64,000 nucleotides of DNA from Elmis aenea. Taxonomy: Eukaryota > Arthropoda > Insecta > Coleoptera > Elmidae. The position numbers were made by a program, and so were the translations under genes. The notes under the pieces are model-generated. The model was not told where the DNA came from, made no database searches, and was given only the letters and a program-made list of their open reading frames with translations. The stretch is from the NCBI GenBank assembly GCA_947652605.1, contig OX393576.1, forward strand, positions 52,118,966-52,182,965, given 5' to 3'. Shown one piece after another: positions 45,351-56,870 of this stretch. Position 1 is the first letter of the stretch, and the number at the start of each line of letters is the position of its first letter.

Positions 45351-48300
45351 CCAATAATTGGGGTAAGGTATGACAAATTCATACAATTAATTGCTTAAAA
45401 AAGGTTTACAAACAAACTCTTTGTGCAAACTTTATTAATGCATTTTATGTTTTGATCATCGGCTGAAATAATTGCACTGCAAAAACGTAAATATACGAAC
45501 TGAGAGATATGTTTATATTTTTTGTAGGTGATAGAACTGAAATATTGATTTTTCCAACAGTGTGACTTTAAAATGTATCACTGTAAACGTGTTAAAAGGA
45601 ATGGTTTATATTTTTGATTGCATTACCACGGCAAAGATTTCATTAAATGCATTTAACGAGTTAGAAATAATCGTGTAATAAAAGATTGAAAAAAGACAAG
45701 AACAAACTGTTATAAGCTATAATAAGTGGGTATGTGGTTAGAGACGCGACATTTGTTTAGATTTTCTGGTCTGGTCGTGGCAGAGACGCCAAATTTAACA
45801 CCGAAGTTGCGCTGCGCCCTTCCTTCGACTGAAATAGCTGCCTGAAAGAGGGCACTCGCTAGGAATAGTACATTCTTCACCAAAACAGAAGTTGCGTCAA
45901 ATATTGGCGTCCTTGTCAGTCAAATTCGCCAGAACTTATGGAAGATACTCAGCGACGTACTTCGATAATTGTTTAGCTTATAATTTCTGTAAGCATTTCT
46001 CGATTGGTGCTCCATGCCGGGTATTTTTAACACTATTCCACGTTCCTGTCGCTACTTAATTTTATACATTACGTTTTTAGGTTTATGTTGTCGACGTCAA
46101 AATAGTCTGTTCTCGCTTTGAATTGTGGACGTCGTCGAAGGTAATTGTGACGTACAGACTGTTTCGAAGGATGTGATAAATAGCGTTCTATTCCGGTTCG
46201 TTTGTTGTTTACAAATTATTATTAAAATGGATTTATTGCGTTGAAAAGCGTTTAATAGCGGTTTCATCTTGGCTTTACATTAAGTTTTATACATATTTCA
46301 GCTATTTTACTCAACAAAATATTATGTTCGACAAATGCATTTGGAAAAAAAACGACGCTCAACGTGTCATCGCCGATTTTAATTTAAACGAAATTGTTTC
46401 GAGCCAGAGCGTCCGGACAATGACAATTAAATTGGTTTTTATTTTATGAGAAAATAAATGGGCGGCCGTACCTGTTTTAAAATGCCGCTATGGTTTCATA
46501 TCAACAAGAGGAAGATATTTGGTGTAGTCTAAATAAGCAGGTGCTTTATAATTTTAAACAGTTGCAAAACCTGCTTCGTCTTTGTGATATAACGTTGATG
46601 TTTAACTAAAAGCTTAAGCAAGATGATTATGTTAAAAACATTTCTCTGAACAACATAATTTTTTGTACTTAACGAATATTATCAATAAATCACCCACATT
46701 TTTAAAATTTAAGCCTGTAACTCATAAGTCGCAATATTATTTCATACACAATTCCATACATAAAAGCATTGTACTGTGCTGTAAAAATGTTGTACCTAAA
46801 TTTTCTTGCGGTCCAGTTCTAGTGTAGGTACTAAGGACCGTTTATTATAAAAGTGGTGTACGTCCATTTTTGAAAAAAATAATAATGAGAGGACAAATAA
46901 TTTAAATAGAATTAAGTGTGAAATTTCGATTTGTAGACAATTTATAGTTGATACCTAAAAATACCTGCACGCTTTAATCAATTGAAAATTAATTTAAAAA
47001 AAAAGCTGAATTAATTAAAATGAAAATGGTTCAAGCCCATTTTCTATAGTCTAATTAAACACTTGGTAGGCTAAGAAGTAGAATCGTGCCAATTTACAAA
47101 TAAATTCGCCATATAATACAAAAAAATACGAATCTACGGTTACATACGTTAATTACACAAAAAGAAATAACATAAAAAAATAGAAATAACTTTCACAAAG
47201 AAAAAGTTACACACATTCGAAGTTTAACACTGAAGTATAATAGTTTCAAAGGTATCAAAATTTGCAGTTTTTAATTTTTATGCTTACGTTTAATGCTACT
47301 TCTATTTGTAATAATAACATGTAAGGGGAAAATAAAATTTGTAAATGTAACAAAAGTTTATATTTGATGCGACAAACAAATACCAATCAGTATATTTTAA
47401 TCAAATTAAAGGTAAGTATTATGAAATATTAAAAGGTAAAGGATAAATGGAAGTCGTAAAACATTTATCACTTTCTAATTGTTATAAATAATCGTAGCAT
47501 CAAAATTAATAATAAAACTTAAAAGCTCAAAATTTTGCTAAATATGTGAAATTAGTTTAGCATGAAATTTTGAATGTGTAATTTTTTCTTTGTGACAGTT
47601 ATCTCGTTTAAAATCAAAACCAAATTGTAAATAATAAAATGCTTGACATTTTTTTTTTTTTTAAGTAAACTGTCAAAACCTGTTTGATATCAGAAGGCTA
47701 GTAAGTAAAACTTATTTTGTATTTAAAGCTTCATGAAATAGTTTATTAAGATCAACACAAAACGACAAAATAGCTGGTCCTAACTTTTAGTAATGCAAAG
47801 AGATTGCTTTTACAGCATACTCATACTATCTTTTCGAAAAGTTGTTAAATAAAGTTAGAAGATAGGAATATTTATAATCTGATCTTGACTTTTTTCTGCA
47901 TTAGTACAATTAAAAAAATAAGTTGAACTACTTTCTTTTTTTTAAATCATACTTAAATATTCCAATATAGTTTATTGCCATTTCATTGTACATAAGGTAT
48001 GTTTATAATTCTCGAGTTAAAAAAATTAATTAAAAAAATGTAGAGATGAAAACAGCGGTTTCCCGTTTTTTTTTGCACCAATTTTTTTATGGTTTGTGTA
48101 TTTATGTATTTATAATTAACTTATAAAAATGAACACACGAAATTTGCAAAAAATTAATAATCTAGATTAAATTTCTCCGAATGAATTAATAGTAATATTA
48201 TTTAAATACTTTTATTCTTATTTAAATTTTAATAAACTCGTTTAAAACGTACCTAAAGAGATAAAGTAGCACATATTGTTGTAAAAAAGCAATATATTTC

Positions 48301-49560
48301 TATTTATAGATCTTGACTTATTAATTATTATTACCTACAATAATTTCAGTAATTGTTACAGCAGCTGTTTCAACAAGATTTTTTAGAGCGAGATTTCTCA
48401 AATATGTAAACGTAGATATTAAAAAAAAAATCCAACTGAATTGCTTACTCGATTATTAAAATAAACTCAATAAGCAGTTTGTTTAATGACATGTGACGCT
48501 AAACCAGTTTGTACTACGTGAAAGAAGAGATCGTTTTCTTATTTAACTTGAGATTGTGCAATGAAACCATCAATATTAGGTCACGACAAAGTTACGTAAA
48601 ACTAAAGGTCTTTAATCAATACTTTTGTTAAAGTAGGCATCGCTTATACACTCGTACATCTGCTCCAGACTGTAGACAGCGAATGCGTCTGGATTATAAA
48701 CGAGTGTGTCCCTATTAATAGTTTCACAGACGCATAAAAATAAACAGCGCCATCTTTCTCTACTCCCGCATCTTTTCAATTACGGCTAACGATAACTTTT
48801 CAACCTAGACGAGGAAGATGAAATAGTTTTTCTAAATGTAGCATTAGATGTGTTTTCAACCCTTCCTTCGTTCACTGAATAAATTGTTTACAACTGTATG
48901 TTATTTGTACCTGTCAGTGTTGTTATACGAACAACAAGAACTATACATTGTTGTAACGCGGTGTAATGGGAAGTTGCTTTAACTGATTTACATTTGAAAG
49001 AAAATATTGTTTTGTCGTTTTGTCTCATTATGTGTTGGCAACTGAATTACTTAGGCAATGATTTGTTAAAGCAGCTTTGACAAATCACGCAAAGGCATAT
49101 GACAGAGTTGAGGATATTAAATAACATTTGTTATTTACGGTTCTTGGCCATATTATTTTAAACATTCAGTTTCATTTGTTTTGTTTTTATTTTAACTACA
49201 GGACTGGATTCAGACTAACCGTGGTCTTAAACCGTGATAGGTTTTTTTTAAAATTGTAACTTAAAGCAATTAATAGCCACTGTATATTTCGAAGTTTCTT
49301 TGATTGTAAAACTCTTAAGCCCCAGATTTAATCGTTTATTTGTTAATCAGGTTCTGTTAACGTAAATTAAAAAAGAATTGAATGTAAATATTCTTGAAAA
49401 GATCGAGATCTTGTAAATTATTAGAAGTAGAAATGGTTTACTTAACAAATAAGTGTTATTTATTTACTTAGTAAGCATATTAAGCTGTAGTGTGCGTATT
49501 GTGCACATTTTCTGCAATATCCTACAATTTCCTGAAATTCAGAAAAATTAATATTATTTG
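45351..49560. other. AT-rich region with GC-richer segments, no gene recognised
   Basis: The segment at about 45720-46480 is less AT-rich and non-repetitive, with several CG dinucleotides, and might be a promoter, untranslated exon or conserved regulatory sequence. A smaller similar patch lies at 48640-48800. Neither shows a convincing coding frame or splice structure. The rest is AT-rich without structure. Confidence 0.3.
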
Positions 49561-49614
49561 TTTATTTGTTTAGTGTTAAGTCCTTCTACTGTTAGGTGTA
49601 GAACTATTAAGTAG

Positions 49615-50180
49615 TGTTGGGTTTGGTTTTTCATCATTTGATGTTCTCTGCCAACTTTATAAATTCTTCCCATTTGATTTTCTTGTCGGAAGCAACTTTT
49701 TTAATTTCATCCTGCCCGGTTTTTCTGTCTTTCTGTTTTGGTTTTCTCCATACGACCTTGCTTCATAGGTTTTTCTGGATAACCTCTTTTTTTATTTCTA
49801 CAAATGTGACTCAGCCAATCCAGCTGCCTTTTTTGTATATTTGTTTTAAGGTTTAACCTTCAATTGTTTTCTATATGTTTCATTTCTGAATCTATCTTTT
49901 TTGGTTGTTCCTTCGATTATTGTTAAAATATTCTTCTAATTCTTCCTGTTCTTTCACTTATTTCCCTGTTCATGCCTTGATTACTCTTGGTGATCACTTC
50001 TGAAAATTTGAAGCTATCTACTTGTTCCAACCTATGCCCTTCTAGTGTAATTTGTGCCTTTTGCGATGATCATAGTTTTTGTTTTAATTGCTTTTATGTT
50101 TGTGTCATCTTGCTTAATTATGGTTTAAGGTGTGTAGATAATTTTGAAGATTATTTTCCGTTTCTTCGACAGTGATGACC
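49615..50180 (-). pseudogene. LINE fragment (RT thumb and C-terminus)
   Basis: On the minus strand starting near 50090 it reads KTKTMIIAKG, then LEGHRLEQVDSFKFSEV, then SNQGMNREISERTGRI. This is the RT thumb and adjoining region of a non-LTR element, where LxxVxxFKYLG is usual. Past several frameshifts, WLSHICRNKKRGYPEKPMKQ near 49810-49750 corresponds to the WxGHxxR C-terminal segment. It is heavily decayed, with the upstream RT domain missing. The open frames on the opposite strand (49614-49856 and 49987-50175) are shadows. Confidence 0.8.
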
Positions 50181-50184
50181 AAGT

Positions 50185-52454
50185 ATGTATTACGATTGTT
50201 TTTTTATAACTTTCTTATAATGAACAGCAAGAATTTAAAAATTGGCATTTATAGCTTACGCAAAGGCTGTTAAAATTGACACCGCTTGCTTAGTTTTTAA
50301 GATGCTTTAGTGATTATTTTATTTGCTATGGGTGCCATATAGAATTTCATTGATCACACATTAATTATTTAATATAAAATCAGGATAAAAACTTTTAAAA
50401 TTATCATTACTTGTTTGTTTTTGCTATTAAACATTTTGCAGTTTTTATGTTGCCAATAAATGCTAGTTAAAAAATTATGACCACACTGTAGTGATAGAAT
50501 AAAACTTGAAAATTATTTGTTATCAACAATGGATGTTTTTTATACCATTCAAATTGAACTCAAATTTATTTAATTGTAAAATATTCACATTTTCTCAAGT
50601 GAGATACTAATTGTTAAGATTTTTGTTAGCCGTTTTTTTTAATATTAGTAGTACTTATTATAGATTTTACTGCAGGTGAATACTTATCAAATCTGACCAA
50701 AAAAATTCTAGATATTTAGGTCCAAAATTTTCCTATCTAAACAAACTAAACGGAATTCAAGTGATATGATAATAGAACGATTATTGCTGAGGTCAACTAG
50801 CTTTTTCTTAATCGTTTTTAGTCAACACGCAAAGACCGCTTATATTTTTTTATTATACACGGAATGATCTTAACTTGATTTGTGCTGTTTAAATATTGTT
50901 AAAACAATACTTTTTCCTACAGAAACTTAGCTACTACCATCAAAAATTCAGAAACTGCACCATGTTTTCAGCAAACGGGATATCCTTAGACGTCAAATGT
51001 GTTTCAGACAATGATAAAACTTAGTTAAAATTGTAAAGGATACTCCAATAAAAAGCTTGTTGTTCTTCTGCAAGGTGGAAGTCAAAACACATTTTTATCA
51101 CACCCTTATGTATACATAAGCCTTCCAAAGGTATCCATTTATTTAATTAAAATATTGTAACTTAAATCAGGACCAGCTTTAGTTTACCTCCTAAGAATAA
51201 AAATTGTGTTTGTCCTGTTTCATTTTATTAAATTTTTTGGATCAATTAATAAATTTGTTTTTGATAGAAACTCATTCGCTTATGATAAACTTTCAAAGAA
51301 ACTTAAAAAAAATGCTGAAAATAAAGCCTTACAATGTTAGTAAAGTCGTTCTGTCTGGTGCCAATTTCAGGCTGTAACGGTTTTTGTTGTAAAATGCTGA
51401 TCCACACGCTATCTCTACATGTATATCAGCTCGTCCCTCAGATATGTAATTATTTTGTGCATTAAAAGTAATTAGCAATGTATAACTCATGTAAACTCTA
51501 CATAATTTTAATAATTTATCCATAACAGGTTAGCTGTGCTCCCAACCGCAAGAATTTTCGAGACGGTCTCCTTTACTTTTTATTTCAAAATCATGTGTGC
51601 GTTTTATTCAAGTAAAACATCAAAGTGATCGGGGTATTAATCTTATCGGCTATCTTAATCGTGTAATATAACAAGTACGTAAAAAATAAAAGCTCGTTAT
51701 AAGATCAATACACCGACCAATTATTACAAATATGTGACGTTAATCAAAATAATCTTTATACGACCGCAAATTGTGATGTGACAAGTAAAGCCCACGTTCT
51801 GCTTTATTGTATTATTTGCAATATGTACTGTAAATTTACAAGTGGATGATCAAAGGTTATCCAAATTAAATTAAAATATGTATATAAGCGAGTTACATTA
51901 ATTCATACCAACCAAGTACATTAACTTAGAATGTAATTTAATAATTGAGTTTAAATCTTATGTTTAGAAGTAGTTAAACAAACGATTTAAAGTTTGTATT
52001 GGTGATTGACTATAGACATAAATTGAAATATAATTAAAGATTTAAAATGAACAACAACAATTGTATATGTCCCACAAAAATTTAAAAAATTCGAATAGTA
52101 TTGCTGAGCATTGTCCCAGTCGCCTAGTAGTAAGTTTAGTATTATATTCAAGTGTAATTCCACAAGGGGTTTACAATGTTTAAGACTTTTAAGTCGTTTC
52201 CATGGAAACTTCCAACAATTTTATGACAGTGGTCACCTGAAAAGTTTATCAGATGAAGTCGAGTGAAATTTTCTATGACGTTTTGTGAAACGAAGTTGTT
52301 CAAAATTTTAAAGAAAAGACGAGCAATTCTCTAAAAAATTACATGTCCAGGTGCTGTTTAAAAATACTTTACTACGATTTTTTGAATACTCAATAAAAAG
52401 TGGTAGATAAAATAAGTTTGATTAACATCATTTGTTACTTTATTGAGCATGTAC
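50185..52454. other. AT-rich region, nothing recognised
   Basis: No motif-bearing frame and no repeats were found. A modestly GC-richer patch lies at 51330-51470. Confidence 0.4.
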
Positions 52455-52462
52455 CTATATAG

Positions 52463-53331
52463 CAGGGGTGGCCAAGACGTCGACCGCGGTCTACTGGTCG
52501 ACCGCAATGCCTCTGGAAGTCGCCCGTGAAGCTAGCTGACTTAAAAATTGACAAATTATAGTGATAAACTCGGAGCGTATTTGAATTTAAAAAATAATTG
52601 AAAATTATTTTCTGCAAATAGTAGATACACAAAATATACACATTTAAAATCAATGGCTTCAAATGAAAGCTTCTGGAAATTAATAAGCAGGGATAAATAT
52701 CCAAATATTTGGAGAGTTGTTGCATATTTCAGTGCCTTTTTTGGTACGACACATTTGTAAGATTAGCATTTTCCTGCATAAATGGGATAAAAACTAAACA
52801 TAGGTCACAATTATCTGATCTACATTTGGAATTGTGTTTAAGAATTAGTTTAAGTTCATACGAGCCAAATTTTGACAAACTGGTCAAAACTATGTATGCA
52901 TTGCCAAGTGTCATAAAAAAAAACAATTCTATTGTTTTTGTTTGGTTTTTGTAAAATTTGCTTTTAATTTATTTTAATACAATTGTAAAACAATAATTTT
53001 CTTTTTTTCCTGTATTTTTTGAACTTTTTAAAATTCAGAACCAGTGCTAGAAAATAGTTATTTATAGATAATTTTATAGTAGTCATAGTAAAATGTCTTC
53101 ACCAGTTTGTGTCTTTTAGAAAAAACGTCATCATTTCGTAAGTATCTAAAATTTCATTAAAAAAAAAAGACACAGTTCGTAAGTATCTTCTAAAAAAGTC
53201 ATCGATTTGCAAATACTTAAAAAGGCCTTAAAAAACACCAATTCGTAGGTACCTTACAAAAAATGTAGTCGCCCGCGGGTACACTTTCTCTCAAAAGTCG
53301 CCCCTGACGTCTAAAAGTTTGGCCACCCCTG
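52463..53331 (+). mobile_element. Internally deleted hAT element
   Basis: The ends CAGGGGTGGCCAA and TTTGGCCACCCCTG, inverted, are flanked by perfect duplications CTATATAG at 52455-52462 and 53332-53339. CAGGGGTGG is a common hAT terminal sequence. Only the end of the transposase gene survives inside (52653-52930). Near both ends are GTCGACCGCGG and GTCGCCC motifs. On the right, AAAAAGTCATC/TTCGTAAGTATCT-like motifs repeat irregularly at 53100-53260. It is a different family from the 1.2-kb hAT. Confidence 0.93.
52653..52930 (+). pseudogene. hAT transposase C-terminal dimerisation fragment
   Basis: From 52653 one frame gives SFWKLISRDKYPNIWRVVAY and SAFFGTTH. A frameshift near 52760 leads into LAFSCINGIKTKHRSQLSD, then HLELCLRISLSSYEPNFDKLVK. 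This is the hAT family C-terminal dimerisation domain in the form found in ZBED/GTF2IRD2-type transposases, where AFSxMNxIKxKxRxRLTDEHL is usual. The N-terminal finger and catalytic residues are gone, so it has no enzymatic potential. Confidence 0.88.
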
Positions 53332-53339
53332 CTATATAG

Positions 53340-53847
53340 TAAAATATTCTTCCTAAATACCACTTGATTTAAATTTTCTCTTAACTTTGTCTCGGGGAAT
53401 TTTCAGATGAAATTTGTCGTGAAATTGTTGAAAGGTTCCATAAAATCTGCAAGCAGTTCTCAAAAAAATTTCACGTCGTGTGGTATAACCTTTGATAACA
53501 TTTTTCTCTGCAGTCATTTAAAACCTTATCATTCCACATAAATATCAAATATCACTATCTAGTCACAGTTCACCTAATGTCGATAGGCGTTCTGTCTTAC
53601 ACTATCATAACAATGTTATAATATAATTTATCAGTACATAATCTTTTAAAATATCTTTTTAAATAGTGTAGATAAATTTGAAATTGGATTTAATTTTGCT
53701 ATCAGTAATATTTTTTAAATATTAATCTTTAACTTTATTGATCAATAGTGTTTCAGTACTATGAAGCTAAGCTTTGAAAAGTTTCTACCAGTAAAAATTG
53801 GGCCATGCTATGATGGGTGACTATTGCCGGTTCTTGCAGAAGGAAGA
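53340..53847. other. Spacer, nothing recognised
   Basis: AT-rich sequence between two mobile elements. Confidence 0.4.
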
Positions 53848-53849
53848 TA

Positions 53850-54765
53850 CAGTCTGTCTGTTCTACAAAATGGACCCAATACTATAGCGACTTCAATTGT
53901 GATTTAACCATCAAAATACCATTTATATTAATAAATGGGACAGTCTTAGCTACAACTTGGCAAAAATAATTTTGTTTTAAACACCTTCATTTATTTGTTG
54001 TGACGTCACCGACATTTTTTTAAAATTTATTGGTACAATTTTTTTGGTGTATTCTTGTAGAGCATTTTCAGTACCTTCTTTTCAACGGTCTAGACTTTTA
54101 GTAGGGTTATACTATAAAATGTTTGTAAAAAATGCAAAAAACTAATTTGAGCTAGTAGGCAATTTAATCAACACTTCTGTTAAAAAAATAATTACTCATA
54201 ATCAAGCAAGCTTTTTTAAGGTTTATACACTTGCTTAACTGTAAGTCAGTGGAATCTGAATGAGTATTGCTAATGAGTGCCCTGCTATTGGATATTCTGT
54301 ATACTACAACGATAACAAAACACGACTAAAGAAATTGCTCAATCTGTGAGCCATTCTTGTCGATGCATAACTGGCATCCTACTTACAGTTAACCAAGTGT
54401 TTTCAAGGTTGCTTGATTATGAGTAATAATTTTTTTTTAACAGAAGTTTTGATTAAATTGCCTACTAGCTCCAATCAGTTTTTTGCATTTTTTTACAAAA
54501 ATTTCATAGTATAACCCTACTAAAAGTCTAGACCGCTGAAAATTACTGAAAATGCACTACAAGAATACACCAAAACAATTATACCAACCAATTAAAAAAA
54601 AAATAATCGGTGACTTAACAACAAATAAATGAAGGTGTTTAAAACAAAATTATTTTCGCCAAGTTGTAGCTAAGACTGTCCCATTTAATAATATACATGG
54701 TATTTTGATGGTTATATCACAATTGAAGTTGATTTAGTCTTTAACCCATTTTGTAGAACGGACTG
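53850..54765. mobile_element. 0.9-kb foldback element with CAGTC ends
   Basis: The ends CAGTCTGTCTGTTCTACAAA and its near complement ending GGACTG are bracketed by TA sites. The arms, roughly 390 bp each, are inverted copies throughout: GGTCTAGACTTTTAGTAGGG near 54089 against CCCTACTAAAAGTCTAGACC near 54515, CTTGGCAAAAATAATTTTG near 53957 against its mirror near 54645. A loop of about 180 bp lies at 54215-54400. There is no reading frame. CAGTC plus TA is consistent with Tc1/mariner mobilisation. Confidence 0.9.
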
Positions 54766-54767
54766 TA

Positions 54768-55929
54768 TAACATCGCAAAAAAAAGCAAAATTTGTTTTCG
54801 TATTTTTTTATTAATTTTGTAGGTAAATTTTGATATACAATTTTTATTTATGTTCTAAACTAAACTGTATGTGTAGTCAATGCAGATGTATAATATGTGA
54901 GAGTTAAAAGTTTTAAATATACCTTTAAAAATTACAACAAGGAAAAGTGAAAGCTACTGTAACAAAATGATTTTACGTGGTAGGTTTTTTGAGGTAATAT
55001 CTATAACCAGATTTAGTGAGATATGTCAAAAATTATGTGTTTTTGAAAAAATGTGAAAAATTGTTGCTTAGTGTTATCGAACGGAAATAAATGCATTATG
55101 TAATGAAATATTTGTATTTAGTTAGTTGCTTATCTTTTAGCGTGTGCAGTTAATCTTTGCAATGGCGAATACAAACGCAATGACAATTACAAAGCACAAT
55201 ATTCCGTGTACTGCAGCATTTCCACGTTCGATTCAAGATCCAAGGTAAACGATTCTCAGGGAATGTGTGTAGGTACTCTGGTCGCATTAGCCGAAGAAGT
55301 CAACAGTTGAACATCGATTTATAATAGTGACAATTGATTTACGGCGCCGGCTTGGATTGGTCGTAAGCTACGATACAAATAGTTGACCGCTGAGAACAAG
55401 TTCTTAACTTACTTCTATACACATTATACATATGTGTGTAATCTAAATATTACCGCAGGTGGCTCCAGTTCACAAGTATGCAAGAAAAATTTATAACCGG
55501 TAATTAATTTTTTAAAGCTGAGTACTATATTATTAGCAAGGTCGTCACTATGCTAAGAGTTACTTGCGTTACTGTAAAAACAAGTATCCCAAGTAAAATC
55601 AATAAGCTCAGTAAACAACGCGCTTAGGTGCCAGTAATTTATATGCCCGCTACACACCACACTGCTGTCTTAATAAATATTTACGGTTGTTGAACGCTTT
55701 TTTTATATCTTAACCACTACATACAAGTTGAATTATAAAATAATATCATGCAGAGAAAGATTATTTCTAATTAGGTACGAAATCATTTCAAAGTTTAAAG
55801 AGTTTATATTTGAAAAACGAAGCTCGTTATAGTCAATAGATTTTTTAAATGAGAAAAATATTAATAATTTTATTACAGCACCATTTACTTTAAAAAAGCA
55901 TACCGTCCTTAAAGGATTAAAATTAACCA
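54768..55929. other. AT-rich region with one GC-richer patch
   Basis: Nothing is recognised. About 55140-55400 is less AT-rich and non-repetitive. CGTTCGATTCAAG near 55227 resembles a tRNA B box, but no tRNA fold fits. Confidence 0.35.
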
Positions 55930-56410
55930 AAATATTATTCATTAAATATACAAGAAATTTGCTGATAAAAAGGTGCAAGTCTCGAAAGTAGTCTAGATAT
56001 TCTTTAAAAAGGGATTTAAACAGGGATATTGTATTTCTTCTACACTTTTTTAAATAATTTCTGGACAAAGCCCTAGGGTGGACAAGAAAATGTAAAACTA
56101 TGGGACTAAGAGTGGGAAATGACGACACTGTTCTACACTTCGTCTACGATCAATTGGTGATTGCTGAAGACGAAATGTTACAGGGTGATGAAATTAAAGG
56201 AGGAGTTCGATTGGCCAGTATTAACAATAAACATTAAAAAATCTAAGGATTTGATTAGAGGAAATAAAAAACAAAGGACTTGAGAAATTGAATTTATAAA
56301 GGGAGTTGACAAAAATGCAAATATTTACGTGTTATTTTTAGCAAATTGAAAAATAATGACGAGGAATTAAATAACAAAATTTACAACTTTTCTTGAACAA
56401 ATTTATTTTG
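55930..56410 (+). pseudogene. LINE reverse transcriptase fragment
   Basis: On the plus strand, GFKQGYCISSTLF (about 56010-56050) matches the RT block KGLRQGCxLSPTLF. A frameshift leads to FLDKALGWTRKCKTM and GLRVGNDDTVLHFVYDQL followed by VIAEDEM from 56103, where the catalytic FADD motif has decayed to FVYD. Further on, FSKLKNNDEELNNKI near 56335 is the thumb segment. It is strongly mutated, with stops and no intact frame. The KQGxC block also resembles the LINE at 20831-22620, so they may be one family. The 131-codon open frame on the minus strand (55733-56128) is a shadow. Confidence 0.82.
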
Positions 56411-56577
56411 TGTAAACTTCTAAGAATGAGATATAAGATTTAATACAATGAGTAATTTCAAATTGTCGAACATGTCTATAACCAAATTAAGAACTAAGGT
56501 GAGTGATAAAATAAGAAAGTTTTTCTGTAACATTCTTTTAACGTCAATAATTTAGAAGTTGCATTTATTTTACTGTA

Positions 56578-56870
56578 CAGGGTGGTCCAAATTCGAAGGG
56601 ATTGCATGGGTATCTCGGTTAATATTTAAGATAGAGAAACGGTTACATTACCAAAAATGTGCAGTTTTTTGAGACAAACTCAGAACCGTTATTATGACAA
56701 AAAAAAATACTTTTTATTCAATAACTCGAAATCTGGAAATGATGAAATATTTTTGAAAACGGTTCTGAGTTTTTCTCAAAAAACTGCACATTTTTGGTAA
56801 TTTAACCGTTTCTCTATCATAAATATTAACCGAGATACCCATGCAATCTCATCGAATTAGGACCACCCTG
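56578..56870. mobile_element. 293-bp CAGGGTGGTCC MITE
   Basis: It is bounded by TA. CAGGGTGGTCCAAATTCGA on the left and its near complement on the right begin inverted arms of about 115 bp (including GGGTATCTCGGTTAATATTT and AAAAATGTGCAGTTTTTTGA). A short centre of about 60 bp remains. The partial copy at 63615-64000 is the same family and continues into sequence that this copy lacks, so this one is a shortened derivative. Confidence 0.92.

Noticed and set aside
55733..56128. 131-codon minus-strand open frame as a gene
   Set aside because: No motif is recognised, and the opposite strand carries decayed LINE reverse transcriptase blocks, so it is a shadow.
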